Assembly (NCBI GenBank): GCA_013420905.1
Contig: JAAXNY010000008.1
Span: forward strand, 2,790,001 to 2,854,000
DNA: 64,000 nucleotides
Source: Collybia mongolica
Taxonomy: Eukaryota; Basidiomycota; Agaricomycetes; Agaricales; Clitocybaceae
Reading direction: 5' to 3'
The position numbers and the translations under genes were made by a program. Below the pieces are notes generated by a model. The model did no database searches, was not told the origin of the DNA, and worked only from the letters and a program-made list of their open reading frames with translations. This document shows positions 48,820 through 60,219 of this stretch, piece after piece. Position 1 is the stretch's first letter; each line of letters begins with the position of its first letter.

Positions 48820-50426
48820 TTACAAACCTATCACAGCTTCCACCAAGCCTGGGACAGCGTCGTAGAAATCCAACACTGCATTTTCAGCACGTCAATCAGC
48901 ACATAGAATAGCTGAATAGAAACAGATATACGTACTGACGATCCCAAACCTCTTACTCTTGCGCTCTCTCAGCCATGGCAAGAGCTTCTGATCAACTCCG
49001 GGAACACTCCCATCCCCAAGCGCCATTATCTGTACGTCGAAAGGTGAGATTCGCGTATAAACGCCAATGAACCAGGGAAGCCTACCCTGGGCGAAACAGT
49101 GGGTGACGCGAGATTGTGCTCCGCGCTGGCAAAGCTGATAAATAATTGATCGGGATGTTCTTTCGTCGCTCTGTCAAGGTGGGTAACGGTTGCGTTGAAC
49201 TTCATCTCGATATTGGCGGCTATGCCGGCATCGGCTGGGAGGCTCATCTCATAAAAGTCCTGTGAGGATATCAGGCCTTTGTCCTGATCAGTCAAGGAAG
49301 GCTATTCTGACCTCTATGTAGGCCACCTGGTTCTTGGCAGTGTTGTACACGAGCGTGATATCAGGGCTGTTATCTGTCCATTGACTCGCATCCAGGTGGA
49401 TACCAATCCTTTTGGTGGAAGTCGGAGGAAGAAGGGTATACGTAAACCGTTGAAGGAGTGTGAGTTTTCCGCGTGCTTGCCCGAGGGTACCGAGCTATGG
49501 AGCTCATCAATACAAGGAATTGGGAAAGTGTAAAAAGTCTCACAGTGCCATTTGTTTGGACCCAGTACCGTTTGGCCAAATCACCGTTAAAGATGTTGTA
49601 AATATGCTCCTGAAGGGCTGCGTCATCTGGAGTACCTGTTCCGCCTTCGTGATTCATCGACACCAGCACGGCCTCGGTGGGGTGGTTGTCTAGCCAATTG
49701 TACAGGCCGAAGAGAACGTCCTCGAGCATCGTAGTAGGGCTGAGTAGGGCCAAGGCTAGATGACGCATGTATATCGTAGCCATAGCGCAGAGGGGAGGGG
49801 TTACGTACAGTGATGGAAGCCGATGGTGTCGTTTCCCGGGTTGTAGGCGTATCGAAGATCGAAAACGCGTATCCCATCGTTCAAACTCTGCAAGATGGAC
49901 GACTGTTGGCAGCGGAACACGCTCGCGGGTGGGATCCTAGTATGAGTGTAAATAAACACCACGAGGCAGACTTTTAGGTGGAACTCACGGGCCAGTATAG
50001 CGTAACAAAGCTGCTTGAGTCGCGTCTGAGTAGTTCCCTTCAAATACCATAGTTATCAATATCGTGCCTCATCACACCATCGCGTCGAACGTACACGTAG
50101 CAGTGTCGTGTGTCCCAGGCAGGTTCATCCGTACCAGCGGCGTGTTGTCCGCAACATGCCTCATCCAGTCGCAGGTCTTTGATTGCCTTGAGCAGCCATT
50201 GTCGAATCCTACGACAGATTAAGTGCCGTTATGCTTACATGGAAAGCGAGAGCTCACCAAGGATGGGTGCTCCACGAGTCAATATCTCTGTGAGTGCACT
50301 CTCAGCGAGGAATCCTTGTTTTGGGCCACGAGCGTCAAGATTGTTCGCAGGTCGAGCGCTGGTTACGAGCGCCCACGAAACCAGTGAAATTAATGTGAAA
50401 GGGCTTCTTCCAACTAAAAACATCAT
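48820..50426 (-). CDS. Secreted PI-PLC X-domain phosphodiesterase-like protein
   Basis: PLC-like phosphodiesterase (TIM barrel) resembling bacterial PI-specific phospholipase C. The start at 50426 gives MMFLVGRSPFTLISLVSWAL, a signal peptide. In order: DWMRHVADNTPLVRMNLPGT followed by HD (first catalytic His), QSLNDGIRVFDLRYAYNPG, IGFHHCTAL (second catalytic His), FGLYNWLDNHPTEAVLVSMN, then YWVQTNG, FTYTLLPPTSTKRIGIHLDA, TLVYNTAKNQVAYIE and a long C-terminal part ending DAVPGLVEAVIGL. Both His and the Asp of RVFDLR are kept, so activity is plausible. The substrate, free or GPI-linked inositol phospholipid, is unknown. An in-frame ATG at 50468 would add residues before the signal peptide and is less likely. 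Confidence 0.85.
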
Positions 50427-50940
50427 AGAAGGAATGGGAGAGTTAACTAACTTCAACCCGAAGGGCAACTGCGCTTCAGGGGAAGCGAATAGTCAGCGCG
50501 GGTTCCGCTAACCACCGTGATTCCTCTCAGCGGGAATAACATGGCCCTTGCACCGTATGGCTGATTGGTATAATTGGGACGAAGTTCAGGAAGTGGGATT
50601 GTTGTTGAACACGGCACACGTGTGAGGTAAGACGCTGAACAGATTTTCATCAGGCACAACGCACGAATTCGGATTTTGTTGAACAACAACCATTGCATAC
50701 ACAAGGATTTATACTCGAAATTCTCTACAATTCATTCTTCAGCGAGTAGAAAGGCTCGTTCTATGACTTACGAGCCATAGCACCCATCTCTAGGTCGTTT
50801 TCCGGATTAGAACATATAAACCCACATCTCTTCGTCACATGGATTTCCAAGGTAAATCCGTGGGCCCCAAAATAACATAGACATCCTTCGCGAAGGCCTC
50901 CACTACACACGTGTCCCGTCCAGTATCCAGTATTCATGCA
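50427..50940. promoter_or_regulatory. Divergent intergenic, PI-PLC and acid phosphatase
   Basis: 514 nt between divergent starts. TATAAA at 50815-50820 lies about 120 nt before the phosphatase ATG. No gene seen. Confidence 0.5.
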
Positions 50941-53010
50941 ATGGCTTTATCATATGATGAGCCTTCTGTCCGGAACGTCCCTCCTGTAACGCTCCTCTTC
51001 GCACCTTTCTTAGGAATCGTAGCCCACGCTACGGTGGTTCACTACCCCCCTACTTCCAGCACGATCAACAATTTCACCTTTGCACTCAATGGTTCGGGAT
51101 CTCCAGGGATATTCAGCTCATCGGTGACTCCCGATAAACAGTACGGGGAGTACAACTGGTGCAACATGCCTCATGTTCGCGACCGAGAGTACAAGTGAGA
51201 TCAGCAACTCCAGAGGTACCATCAGAATTATCTTATGATGAGCAGGACTCCTTCGAGAGCTTTCACCCTGCAGTATGTTGAGGTCATTCAGAGGCACCAC
51301 AAACGCACTCCATATGGGAGTAACACGTTCTTCAAGGAGGATGTGACGTGGAGCTGCATCGGCGAGGGTGTCCTCTACGGCCTCAAGAGTTCCCAGGGAC
51401 TTGGATCGGACACGACAGACATACAAGTAAGCCTAGGCATAGCGCGCGCGCCGATGTTGGCCTGGCTAAGAAGCTTTGTATCAGTGGCAAGCATCAGTCA
51501 ATCCGCACAATCCTTGGACTACCACCGTCGGGCCTGGTTTTGTCGGCAGCACGTAAGATACTGTGATATCACACATTCAACGACGAAATGCAGCGAGTTG
51601 ATGCATGATTTAGGTGCCAATTCCCTCAAATTACAGGTCAAGGTCTGGAGGACTCTATCACTCATGGCACCGTATGTACGTTTTCTTTTTTCTGAAACGC
51701 CCCGTTCCGATAATAGTCTAGGATCTCCGTGCTGTGTATGCAAGACGTCTCGGGCTCGGGTCCCGGTTCGATCCCTCAACGTCGCAAATCCGTCCGTCGT
51801 GTCTTTCTTACTGTATGGCTAGTTGATCGACGCCCTTGCTCAGGTGTGACAAATAATGTGATTACGTCGCAGGTCGCCAGTGGGCTAGTCAAGGGCCTGT
51901 TCCCACAATCCGCAGGAGTTGAAGTTGTTGTTCAGCCCTCTGCATTTGATTCGCTCGAACCGACATATCCGTGCAGTAAAGCCAACAGTCTGAGGGCAGC
52001 CATCACGTCGGGCAATGCAGATTGGACAAACCACCTCAGCGCTTCTGCAGACCTATACGCCAAGCTTGACTCCATCTCAGGCATCGCGACACAAGACACG
52101 GGAGGGTGGCATACAAGTTTTGACCAGTGAGCTATACTCCACCCTCCCCTTTGTACCGTTTCTTACCAGCCGTATCAGCTACTATGATAATATGAGTGCT
52201 AAACAGTGCCATGAGAAAACTCTACCGTGTAATCTCAATGACACCGCTTCATGTGTTACACAAGACATAGCAAGTACAATGACCAGGACCCCCGGGTTAA
52301 CCCACTTACATCTTCTGCGCTCCACCAGGCGAATACCGTCTACCGTCTGGGAAACTGGGAGTACTCACATCAACACCGCGACGCGCCCGAGACCGCCCAA
52401 TACTCTGCCCTGAGATATGGTGCTTGGATGTTAGAACTGAGGGGTCATCTACAAGCGAAAATGAATAAATCATTGAAGGTTCCGCCATCCCTTCGCCTCA
52501 ATCTTTATCCCACCTGACGAAAAAGTTACAGATGAAATATATTCATAATGTTAGATCTTTCCAGACTCACTTTTATCTCCTTCAACAACAGTGACTTACT
52601 TGATCGTATTTATAGATTGGCCATGACGGATCCATATCCTCTCTCCTAGGATTCCTCCAGATATCAAAGATGGTATGGCCGGGCATGGGATCCGAGGTAG
52701 ACTGGATTTTGGTACTGCGACATCACTACGGATCGCTGACCCTTCGTGTGTATAGGTCGTCTTTGAGCTTTATGAAAAGACGGGGGAGCGTGATTCGGAG
52801 TATTTCGTCAGGGTTCTATGGGGTGGGCAACCAATGGAGACATCCACACCGCTCGGGGTTCTCGATATGGTCCCCATAAATAGCTTTTTTGCCTGTGCGT
52901 CACCTTCATTATCTTCCTCCTCCGTTTGCCTGGCTTATGCTAATACACAAGATATCGATTCAATGGTCGGAAGTGGGGAGGAGCTGTTGGCTGCATGTAA
53001 CAGTAGTTAA
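50941..53010 (+). CDS. Histidine acid phosphatase (branch 2 histidine phosphatase)
   Basis: Phosphomonoesterase of the histidine acid phosphatase / phytase superfamily. The start at 50941 gives MALSYDEPSVRNVPPVTLLF with APFLGIVAHA, a hydrophobic leader. Next is YGEYNWCNMPHVRDREYK, spliced to TPSRAFTLQYVEVIQRHHKR and TPYGSNTF. This is the phosphate-binding motif RHGxRxP in the form RHHKRTP. Later parts are DSITHGTDLRAVYASRLGLG, the middle domain with VASGLVKGLFPQSAGVEVVV, CNLNDTASCV, and IGHDGSISSLLG, which holds the conserved catalytic HD. It closes with YFVRVLWGGQPMETSTPLGV and DSMVGSGEELLAACNSS at 53010. Likely secreted and involved in phosphate scavenging. Confidence 0.85.
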
Positions 53011-53183
53011 ACTCCCACTCAATAAAATCAGGACACAATTCACCACCTCGTACTCGATATCATACCGTTCACTCTCCGTCTTTCAGATCAAACGAAGCGA
53101 AGGCAGAAGGGGATGTGTATTTAGGAAGTACCGACGAATTTCACATTTTTTACCTCAATCGCGTTCTCGGTAATTACAGCCGC

Positions 53184-54564
53184 TTAGAAGGTCAAAGTCT
53201 GCCCAGCGCTGGACGAGACGGCAGACCTGACGCTGGAAGCTCCGATCAAGCTGTAGGAGTATGGCGCAGAGGTGAATGAGCCGGAGGGAGCAGTGTTGGC
53301 GACACCGCCGAAGTCGTTGCCGCGGGCAACAGCGAAGCCACCGTCGGTGGAGTAGAGGGGCTTCTTGCAGCCTAATTCCTGCATTAGCCAAATGATACTA
53401 CCATTGCTAAAGGGTAAATAACTCACCAGCGAAGACGTTGTTCTCGACGAGGAGTTGAGCACCTGCGGGGCTTGATTAGCGGATGCTCAGGATCGTGAAT
53501 ATGCGGTCAGATACGTACCGACATGGGTGTTGATTCCATCACCGTTGTTGTCGAAAAGGTTATTGTAGATGTGGCCTCGGCCGAATCGGAACGACGGGGT
53601 TCGGGAGTTGATGTTCAAGAAGTAGTTGTTGGCGTAGGTGACGGTCATCTTGGTGTCCTCGGAGCTGTTACTGTCGGAGTGGCCGACGAGCGAGCCCTTC
53701 CAGTGGTTGTGGAGCTTGCTTGCGGTGATTGAGACTCCAGTGCAGCCGTGGGTGACATCGAGGAGACCGTCGTAGTTATGTGTAGGTCAGCGCAGTCCAC
53801 AAATATATAGAACGATCCAAACTGACTAGTCCTACGGTGATGAAGGGGTTAGTGAGGCGCGTTAGTATTTAGAAATGAGCACGCGTACTTTATCGTGGTC
53901 CATGTCGCTGGAGAGGTCGAGATGGTCGAGCCAGACCTGTGACGAGGCCTGGATTCCAACAGCATCACCGGTTCCCGACAGAACGCGGGAGATCTTGACG
54001 TTGCGGATGATAACGTTCTTCTCGTTCAGGACGCGGAGTCCGATACCAACGAGGGCTGGCCGAAACGATGTCAGAACAAGAAGATTTGAATAGAGAGATT
54101 TCACTCACCAGATCCCCTGTTGCCAATGATAGAGGTGTTTGAGCCGACCTTTACGACAGCGTTACCGGAGATGGTGCCTACACCAAGTCAGACACCTTGG
54201 AGATGGAAATCAGTAAATAGCACGCTTACCGGAGATGATGACGATCTTTTTCGCGGTGCCGGATACAGCAGAGGTAAGTGCGGCGAGGGTGGTAACGGTG
54301 GTGGTCGATCCACCGGATCCGCCAGAGGTTCTGCAGATACAGTAAGAATGGAACAAAGAACAATCAGAATTTAGTTCTCACCCTCCGTTGAAGGTAGCAT
54401 AACCGATGTTAGCAACCTCACCGACAGAAGCCCGTTTGACCAATTCGCTTGGGGCAGCCTGGCAAACTAAAATTAGAAAGGACAAAGTTTCGTAACAATG
54501 ACTTTGAACATACAGAGGCAACCTGGACAGCAGCGAGAGCAACAGCAGAAAGGAGCCACTTCAT
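53184..54564 (-). CDS. Pectate lyase, family PL1
   Basis: Secreted, calcium-dependent pectate lyase (EC 4.2.2.2) with a right-handed parallel beta-helix. The start at 54564 gives MKWLLSAVALAAVQVAS and AAPSELVKRAS, with a Kex2-type KR site. Then come VGEVANIGYATFNGG, TTTVTTLAALTSAVSGTAKK, TISGNAVVKVGSNTSIIGN, NEKNVIIRNVKISRVL, GIQASSQVWLDHLDLSSDMD (vWiDH block and calcium-binding Asp residues), YYDGLLDVTHGCTGVSITAS, NHWKGSLVGHSDSN, SFRFGRGHIYNNLFDN (catalytic Arg) and GDGINTHVGAQLLVENN. The terminal TFTF-like end is SSAGQTLTF. All family blocks are intact. A TATA element (54635-54642, minus strand) lies about 72 nt upstream. Confidence 0.94.
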
Positions 54565-57500
54565 GATTTGTTTGTTGTGATGTGTGAACGGGAAGAGATC
54601 GAGTTCTGACCTTTTTTGCCCTACAGGCAGAATGCTTTTATACGTCGAGCAAGCGTTTTCCGGATAACTGTCGGGCACCAAGCAAACCTGAGCTGAGCGA
54701 CGACCAAGTCGTAAAGAAAGCCTATCCTAATTCACAGCGGTCCGTTGGGCCGCCCGGCCCTCCCAACCAGAAACACTCACGAAGAGCGAACAACTCACCA
54801 TTCACGCATTGACCCTCTTTTTCCCCCACCTAGTTCCGTCGAAGCAACGACAAAACAAGGTTGGAAAGCCTGCGTGTAGGCGGTCCGACCGGCCCCGCAC
54901 ACTTGCAAGCAGAGTTTAGCTTGGCCATCGACGTGTTGAGCTCGAGCGTGTTTTCCTTTGATGTAAGGGTCTCCAAATGAGGTCATATGAGGCTATGGCG
55001 CGTTAAAGATGGGGAGAATGTACGGCTGAAGTGCGGGGATTTATACCACGATCACATGTCGTATTGTGTCGCGCTCGGCGCTTACTTGGCTGGCCAGGTC
55101 TTGGGCTCTGTCAAGCGCCCTCCCTTTCTGTGGTATTCTGGGTATTCTGGTATGGATTCGTAGATAGATTGATGTAAATCTTGACGTCACGCTAGCAGAA
55201 AATTTGTGTGGTTCTTTTACGCTTCTCAAATACAGATCGAGTGACTCTCTTGGACATGAAGAACAACTGCTTGAACGTTGTGCAGCGCCCCGGGGAGACA
55301 GCTCCGGGTACCCGCTGGTTGAGGGCGCGCGAGGACGTGGAGATATCACGGCCGGTCCGCGCACTTTTCTCTATCGAAGCAAGATCCTTGCCGGCAAGCA
55401 TAAGTAGAAAGGCGAACTCGAAGGGATAAATGACTAACCAGGCGGTCTCTATAAAGCAATGACGACACTCCATGAATAAAACGGTATTTTCCCTAATAAT
55501 GTGCAAGGTGGGTGGATCCGGGCTCGCAAACTTCTTCATTGGCTTGTGGATTGCGTGAGTTCAAAGGACGATGTCGGGTCGCGGTCCTCGGACATGAGTA
55601 TATAGACTCTGCAACGCTTACCCTCATACGTTTCAAGAATTCGCTTTCATACAAGTCTTCCATTCCAAGTACTTAGCGATACGGTGTTCCCAGAATCGTA
55701 AGAGTCGTGTCGTCCATGCTGAGTCCATTGTACAATGCCCTTCATCATCATCTCCAGACCTACGTTCTATGAAATCGTTACCACAAGAAGGGATCTGCGG
55801 TATGTGCTTAGTACGGACTGGTGTGCAACACCGAATAATAGGAAATGTGGTTTGTGTGCAACGTGCTCGACACGCCGGAAGACCACAACGGTGTTTGCCG
55901 GATCAGAACCCCGCGGAGCCCCCGAAACTCTCTTTCCAATTTCGACTAGTTCTTTTCATGATCACTTACTTACATCCTCATGGTAGGGATCCGCGTCGTC
56001 GAGAAAAGGCTGCATATGGTCCTCAATGCACTTCATGAGGGCCCAGAAACAAGATATAGTCGAAATTTTCCGATCGGGCGCTCGTCGCACTGGAAGGACC
56101 CCACAGAAATCGCGAACCACCGCGGCCTGGATGGATATCATCGAGGGCATTGTCGCGCCCAGCTTCACCGTCAAACCCGCAACGGCCAAAAATCATTGCT
56201 AGGTTTCGGCCGTTGAGCGAAACTGGTGTCGTGGTCACCGCGAGATCCGAAAGTCAATGACAGGCATACATCATCGTACTCCTATACCGCAGTCCACTAA
56301 TATCTTGTGTGACTGGGATACACCACGACTGCCTTCTAGCCGTGCTCTCGAAAGGTCTACTCCGATTTGGACACGCCTGCAAATACCTTTAGCCACCAGC
56401 ACAACGCAAAATAACCCCCACTTCTACGGACGGCCAACAAATTAGGCGATTTGGATTTGACCTTTCCAACGTTTCGTCGGGCCTGCAAAAAGGAAAGTTA
56501 CAGTTCCCACAACCCCTCACAAACCTCACCTGTAATGTGGAATCGAGATTCCGTGACGGTCGCCACCCACCCGCTCACAGAGCCCAGACCCAACCTAACC
56601 CCTGGCCGGCCTGGTATCCCATAACATATATAACCCTATCTCAGTGAGATCTCCGAGCCTTAAGTGCGACACACAACGCTGGCAGCAATCTAATTCTAAT
56701 GATCCGTCCTGGCTATGAACAATACCGCATCAAGGGGCGAGGGACAGATGGTCACGGTCATTCCCATCGTCAGTCGTTCAAATTCAAATTCCCACTAATA
56801 GTCCAATACTCTATGTATGTACAAGATCGAGGCGATCAATTTGTGTTAATTGCGTTTCGCCCCTGTTGGGTTCCTGCGGAGGCAGACGGCTGCACGAACC
56901 TATCCTATGGCGGTCAAGAATACCGTTTCGGTAGGGTTCCCTAATGGAACGATCCCACCTGGGTACAGGGGGGCGCTCTCAAGTGCAAGTGACACCGAAA
57001 CGGGGCGCCGTACGATTGGAATCTGGGTGGTGGCGGTACAGGCACATACCACCTAAAAGGAGTCTCCCGCCTTCCCCCCCTCCCCTGATACCTAATCCGG
57101 AGAGCTATTCGTATCTACTGCGAACCTTTCCACTCAACGCGATCCTCCCCACGCCGATAGCACTATACAAAGACGTAACCACGCTTAACGCAGCATCGAC
57201 GTCTAGGCCCCTCCACGCATCTCACCGGCATGGCCTATAGCCGCATATCGCACCTCAAACGCGTTTCGCCTATGTAAAGACGCGCACGGCGAAGGCAGGA
57301 GCAAAAAAGTGCGTCGTTGCGTTTACCTCTTTTCTCCAATAGTCCATATTCGAGATTCGAGGAGAAGTCGAAGCCTCCGCTCCGCGGGATAATTCTTCAA
57401 AGTGCGGTGGCGTCCAACATCCATACATGCATTCAATCGCCCCCAACTCTGGCAGCCACGGTCTCGCTCAGTCTGGCCTCTACCCCAGGCCATAAATACC

Positions 57501-58088
57501 CGGCTCATGATTGGCTCGTGTCAATTCTCGAGCGCTTGAATATGAAATAGCCGAGGAGACAGGTACGATTTTACGGCGTGTCCGGGGGGGAAACAAGCGC
57601 GTCTAGGCGTACCTATGACCTTTTTGCGATGACGATCAGCCAATCACGGTCTCCTGTCTCCTGTCTTCCTCTTGCAATGTGGATTGATTCTGGAAGACTC
57701 GGAGCGAATCATGATCCAGTCGAGAGGATGGGGATATCGATTATCATCAAGCGTGCTGACAGGTGTACAGTAGCAATAGATAGCAATAAGATTACGTCGA
57801 CCTAGGTACTTTCGTCTATGTGTCCATGTTGTGTCCATGATCAGGTTGCGAATAGGCTGTGGGGATATACAAGATCTAGAACGTGGGGGCGAGAAATGGA
57901 CAACAATGGATAACGGGAAGAAAAAAAAAAAACGAAACAGCAAAATGGACAGAGAAAGCGAAGATAAAATAAATTATTAGACGACGAACTTGAAAGAACT
58001 TTGAACCTAAGAATCCCCATGGTGCGCCTCTGAGCCTTTCTATCCATCCCGTTGTACGCAGAAAAAAAAAAGAGAACAACAAAGCACG
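54565..58088. other. 3.5 kb without a recognised gene
   Basis: The left end is the PL1 promoter. Frames at 55041-55539, 55735-56238, 56850-57240 and 57578-58082 are unsupported by motifs, codon pattern or splice sites. A short direct repeat, GGTATTCTG, occurs twice near 55131-55150. The segment nearest 58088 is the A/T-rich 3' flank of the ETT1-like gene. Confidence 0.5.
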
Positions 58089-60002
58089 TTATACGCTCTC
58101 GTCCATATCCTCATCCTCATCTTCATCGTCCTGCAAGCCATAATCCTGGCCGCCCTCCAACTGCGCCCGGGCGTACAGCTCCTCGCGCCTCTGCTCATCC
58201 GGGGTCAGGTTCGCCAGGGTCAAGAGCGCCTCCGCAAGGAGGGCCTGGAGCTCCTGCGACTCCGGGTCGCTCAAAGCGGAAACGGTCGCCGAGCCCTTCG
58301 CCCGTTCGAAGAACGATATCGCCGTAGACAGGCCCTCACGTGCCTCCTGCGCGTCCTCTGATTGGAGGATATCCATTTCCCCGCGCTCCAAAGCGGCCTC
58401 CAGGTCCTCCACCCGCGCCGAGCCCACAATCAGCCAGCACCGCCCCCGCGCGCGCGTGATCGGGCCACGCCACATATCCATGTCAGCCTCCATCTTCATC
58501 TGATTGAAGACCGAGTCCGCCCAGGACGCCCAGTACTGCCTCTCTGACGGGATGTCGAGCTTCTCCGCGAGGAGCAGGACCTCGGACGCGATGGTGAACA
58601 GCTCCTTGGCGCGCGAAAACGATTCCTGAGAACTGGGCTGGCTGCTGGACGGCGCGTTCTGGTAGATCTGCATGTGTTGCGGATGGGGCATGTGGAAGAT
58701 GCCCCTGGAGAACTGGTCCATCGCGAGCACCATCAGGTCATGCGCTGATGCACCGAACAGAGACATGCGGCGGGTGACCGGGGGTCGCCGGGCGGCGATG
58801 GCGGAGAACGGGGACTCGGGCGGCCAGTCCGGCTCCTCAGCAGAGAACTGCGCTGTGGGAGAGAGAAAGTCGAGCTCGCCTGCTTCCCTCGCTTTGAGGG
58901 CACGGGAGACGGTTTCGTCGGCGAGGCAGACGAGGGTGCGGCCCCAGACGATGGCCATGCGCCAATCTTCCGGTGGCTCGCAGCCTAGACCGCTCGTGCG
59001 GGTGGGAAGATTTTCCCCAGTTTCGAAAACGTCAAGGGCAGCGAGCCAGTAGGGCACGGGGCTATCGGGCTCACCCTCAAGTGCCAGAGAGGTGTCCTGT
59101 GCGATAAGATTGCCAAATAGGAATAATGCAGTGCCGAGGATAGCGTGGAACGCCGTCGGTAGTTCGACACATTTGCTGGAGCATCATATAATGTCTTGTT
59201 ATTTTGGATTGATACAGGGGAAAAGACATCTGTTGCTCACCACTTGCGCTCCTTTCGGCGTGGCCTTGATGAAGTTGCTATAGAAGAACTGGAGGGTATC
59301 GGGCCGCAGCGTCTGTCGCTGCTCCAGTCTTGCTTTGGCTCGCTGGAAGGCGGCGGCGGAGATTCTGCGGCGGCGCCAGCTGTTGATGGTGTCTTTGTGG
59401 AGGTGGGACTTGCGAAAAGAATGGAAGGGTCTTGGAAAAAGAGAAGAAAACGGTGGCATTCATGTATCACACCGCGAAGGATAGGGAGGGCCTCAGGGGA
59501 CTCATCACCTAAACCCTTTTTAATTTAACTCTGATACATCCATCAGCGATAACGCACTTTCGTACTGCTCGGCAGCTTTGGCAAAGAGCTCTTTCAGATC
59601 CTCCCAGTCCTCCCAGTCGCAGGTCTCGCGATCAGGCGAGCCGCCGGTTGCGGTGCTCGATGTGTCCATGATTCTTGTTCTTGTTGCCCAGCTGCTGACA
59701 CGGTCTGGATAAGGACTACAGCGGGTGGAGTAGTCCCAGTAGTAGATCTTGTCGTCGTCTGTGGCAGAATCGTCGTCGTCGTCGTCGTCGTCGTTGTCAG
59801 TTGTTGGGGAAGAGCAGTCGTCGCTGTCAGGTTCTGAGATGGAGTCGGGCGGGGAGTGCCTTTGATGGGTATTCCGTGCCGAGAAACGTGGGGCAGTCAC
59901 ACGGGCCTTCCAAATGCCTCTTGGCCTAATCCGTTTCTGTGGTATGCTCGACGATGCGAGCATAATCGGATTGTGGTAGTAGAAAGACACGGGGAAGGGC
60001 AT
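58089..60002 (-). CDS. ETT1/NRO1-like protein (enhancer of translation termination)
   Basis: Resembles yeast Ett1 / fission yeast Nro1, helical TPR-like nuclear proteins tied to translation termination and oxygen signalling. The N terminus (60002, or 59963 as MLASSSIPQKR) is basic, then has an Asp run from a GTC-type microsatellite (about 59770-59800) and EDWEDLKELFAKAAEQYESA. The middle gives SPEALPILRGVIHECHRFLL with FFQDPSILFA, then LPTAFHAILGTALFLFGNLI. The last exon gives PYWLAALDVFETGENLPTRT, RAKELFTIASEVLLLAEKLD, WASWADSVFNQMKMEADMDM, EGLSTAISFFERAKGSATV and LLAEALLTLANLTPDEQRRE, then an acidic end. The frame of the exon near 59240-59440 is ambiguous. The family name rests on remembered similarity. 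Confidence 0.68.
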
Positions 60003-60219
60003 TCAGACATTCGCAAAAAAAAAGTTAGGACGGCATGGAGGGGATATTTATTCGAGCCGTCCACCGAGGCTGAGATCTGACCAGCTTCCGACTCCATCTC
60101 GGTCTAGGCATCAGGCCCAAAAAAGACAACGGTCCAGGCCCCGGTCCAGCTATTTCCCACAAATCCATTAATTGCCTCTATCATAACCCATTCCGTCTAT
60201 TCTATCCATCCACCGCTCC

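Noticed and set aside
51740..51790. tRNA B-box-like GGTTCGATCC
   Set aside because: It encodes GSRFDPS of the acid phosphatase, and no paired stems or A box fit around it.
55041..55539. Minus-strand frames of 107 and 115 codons
   Set aside because: No motif, and no start or splice context; the sequence reads equally well on the other strand.
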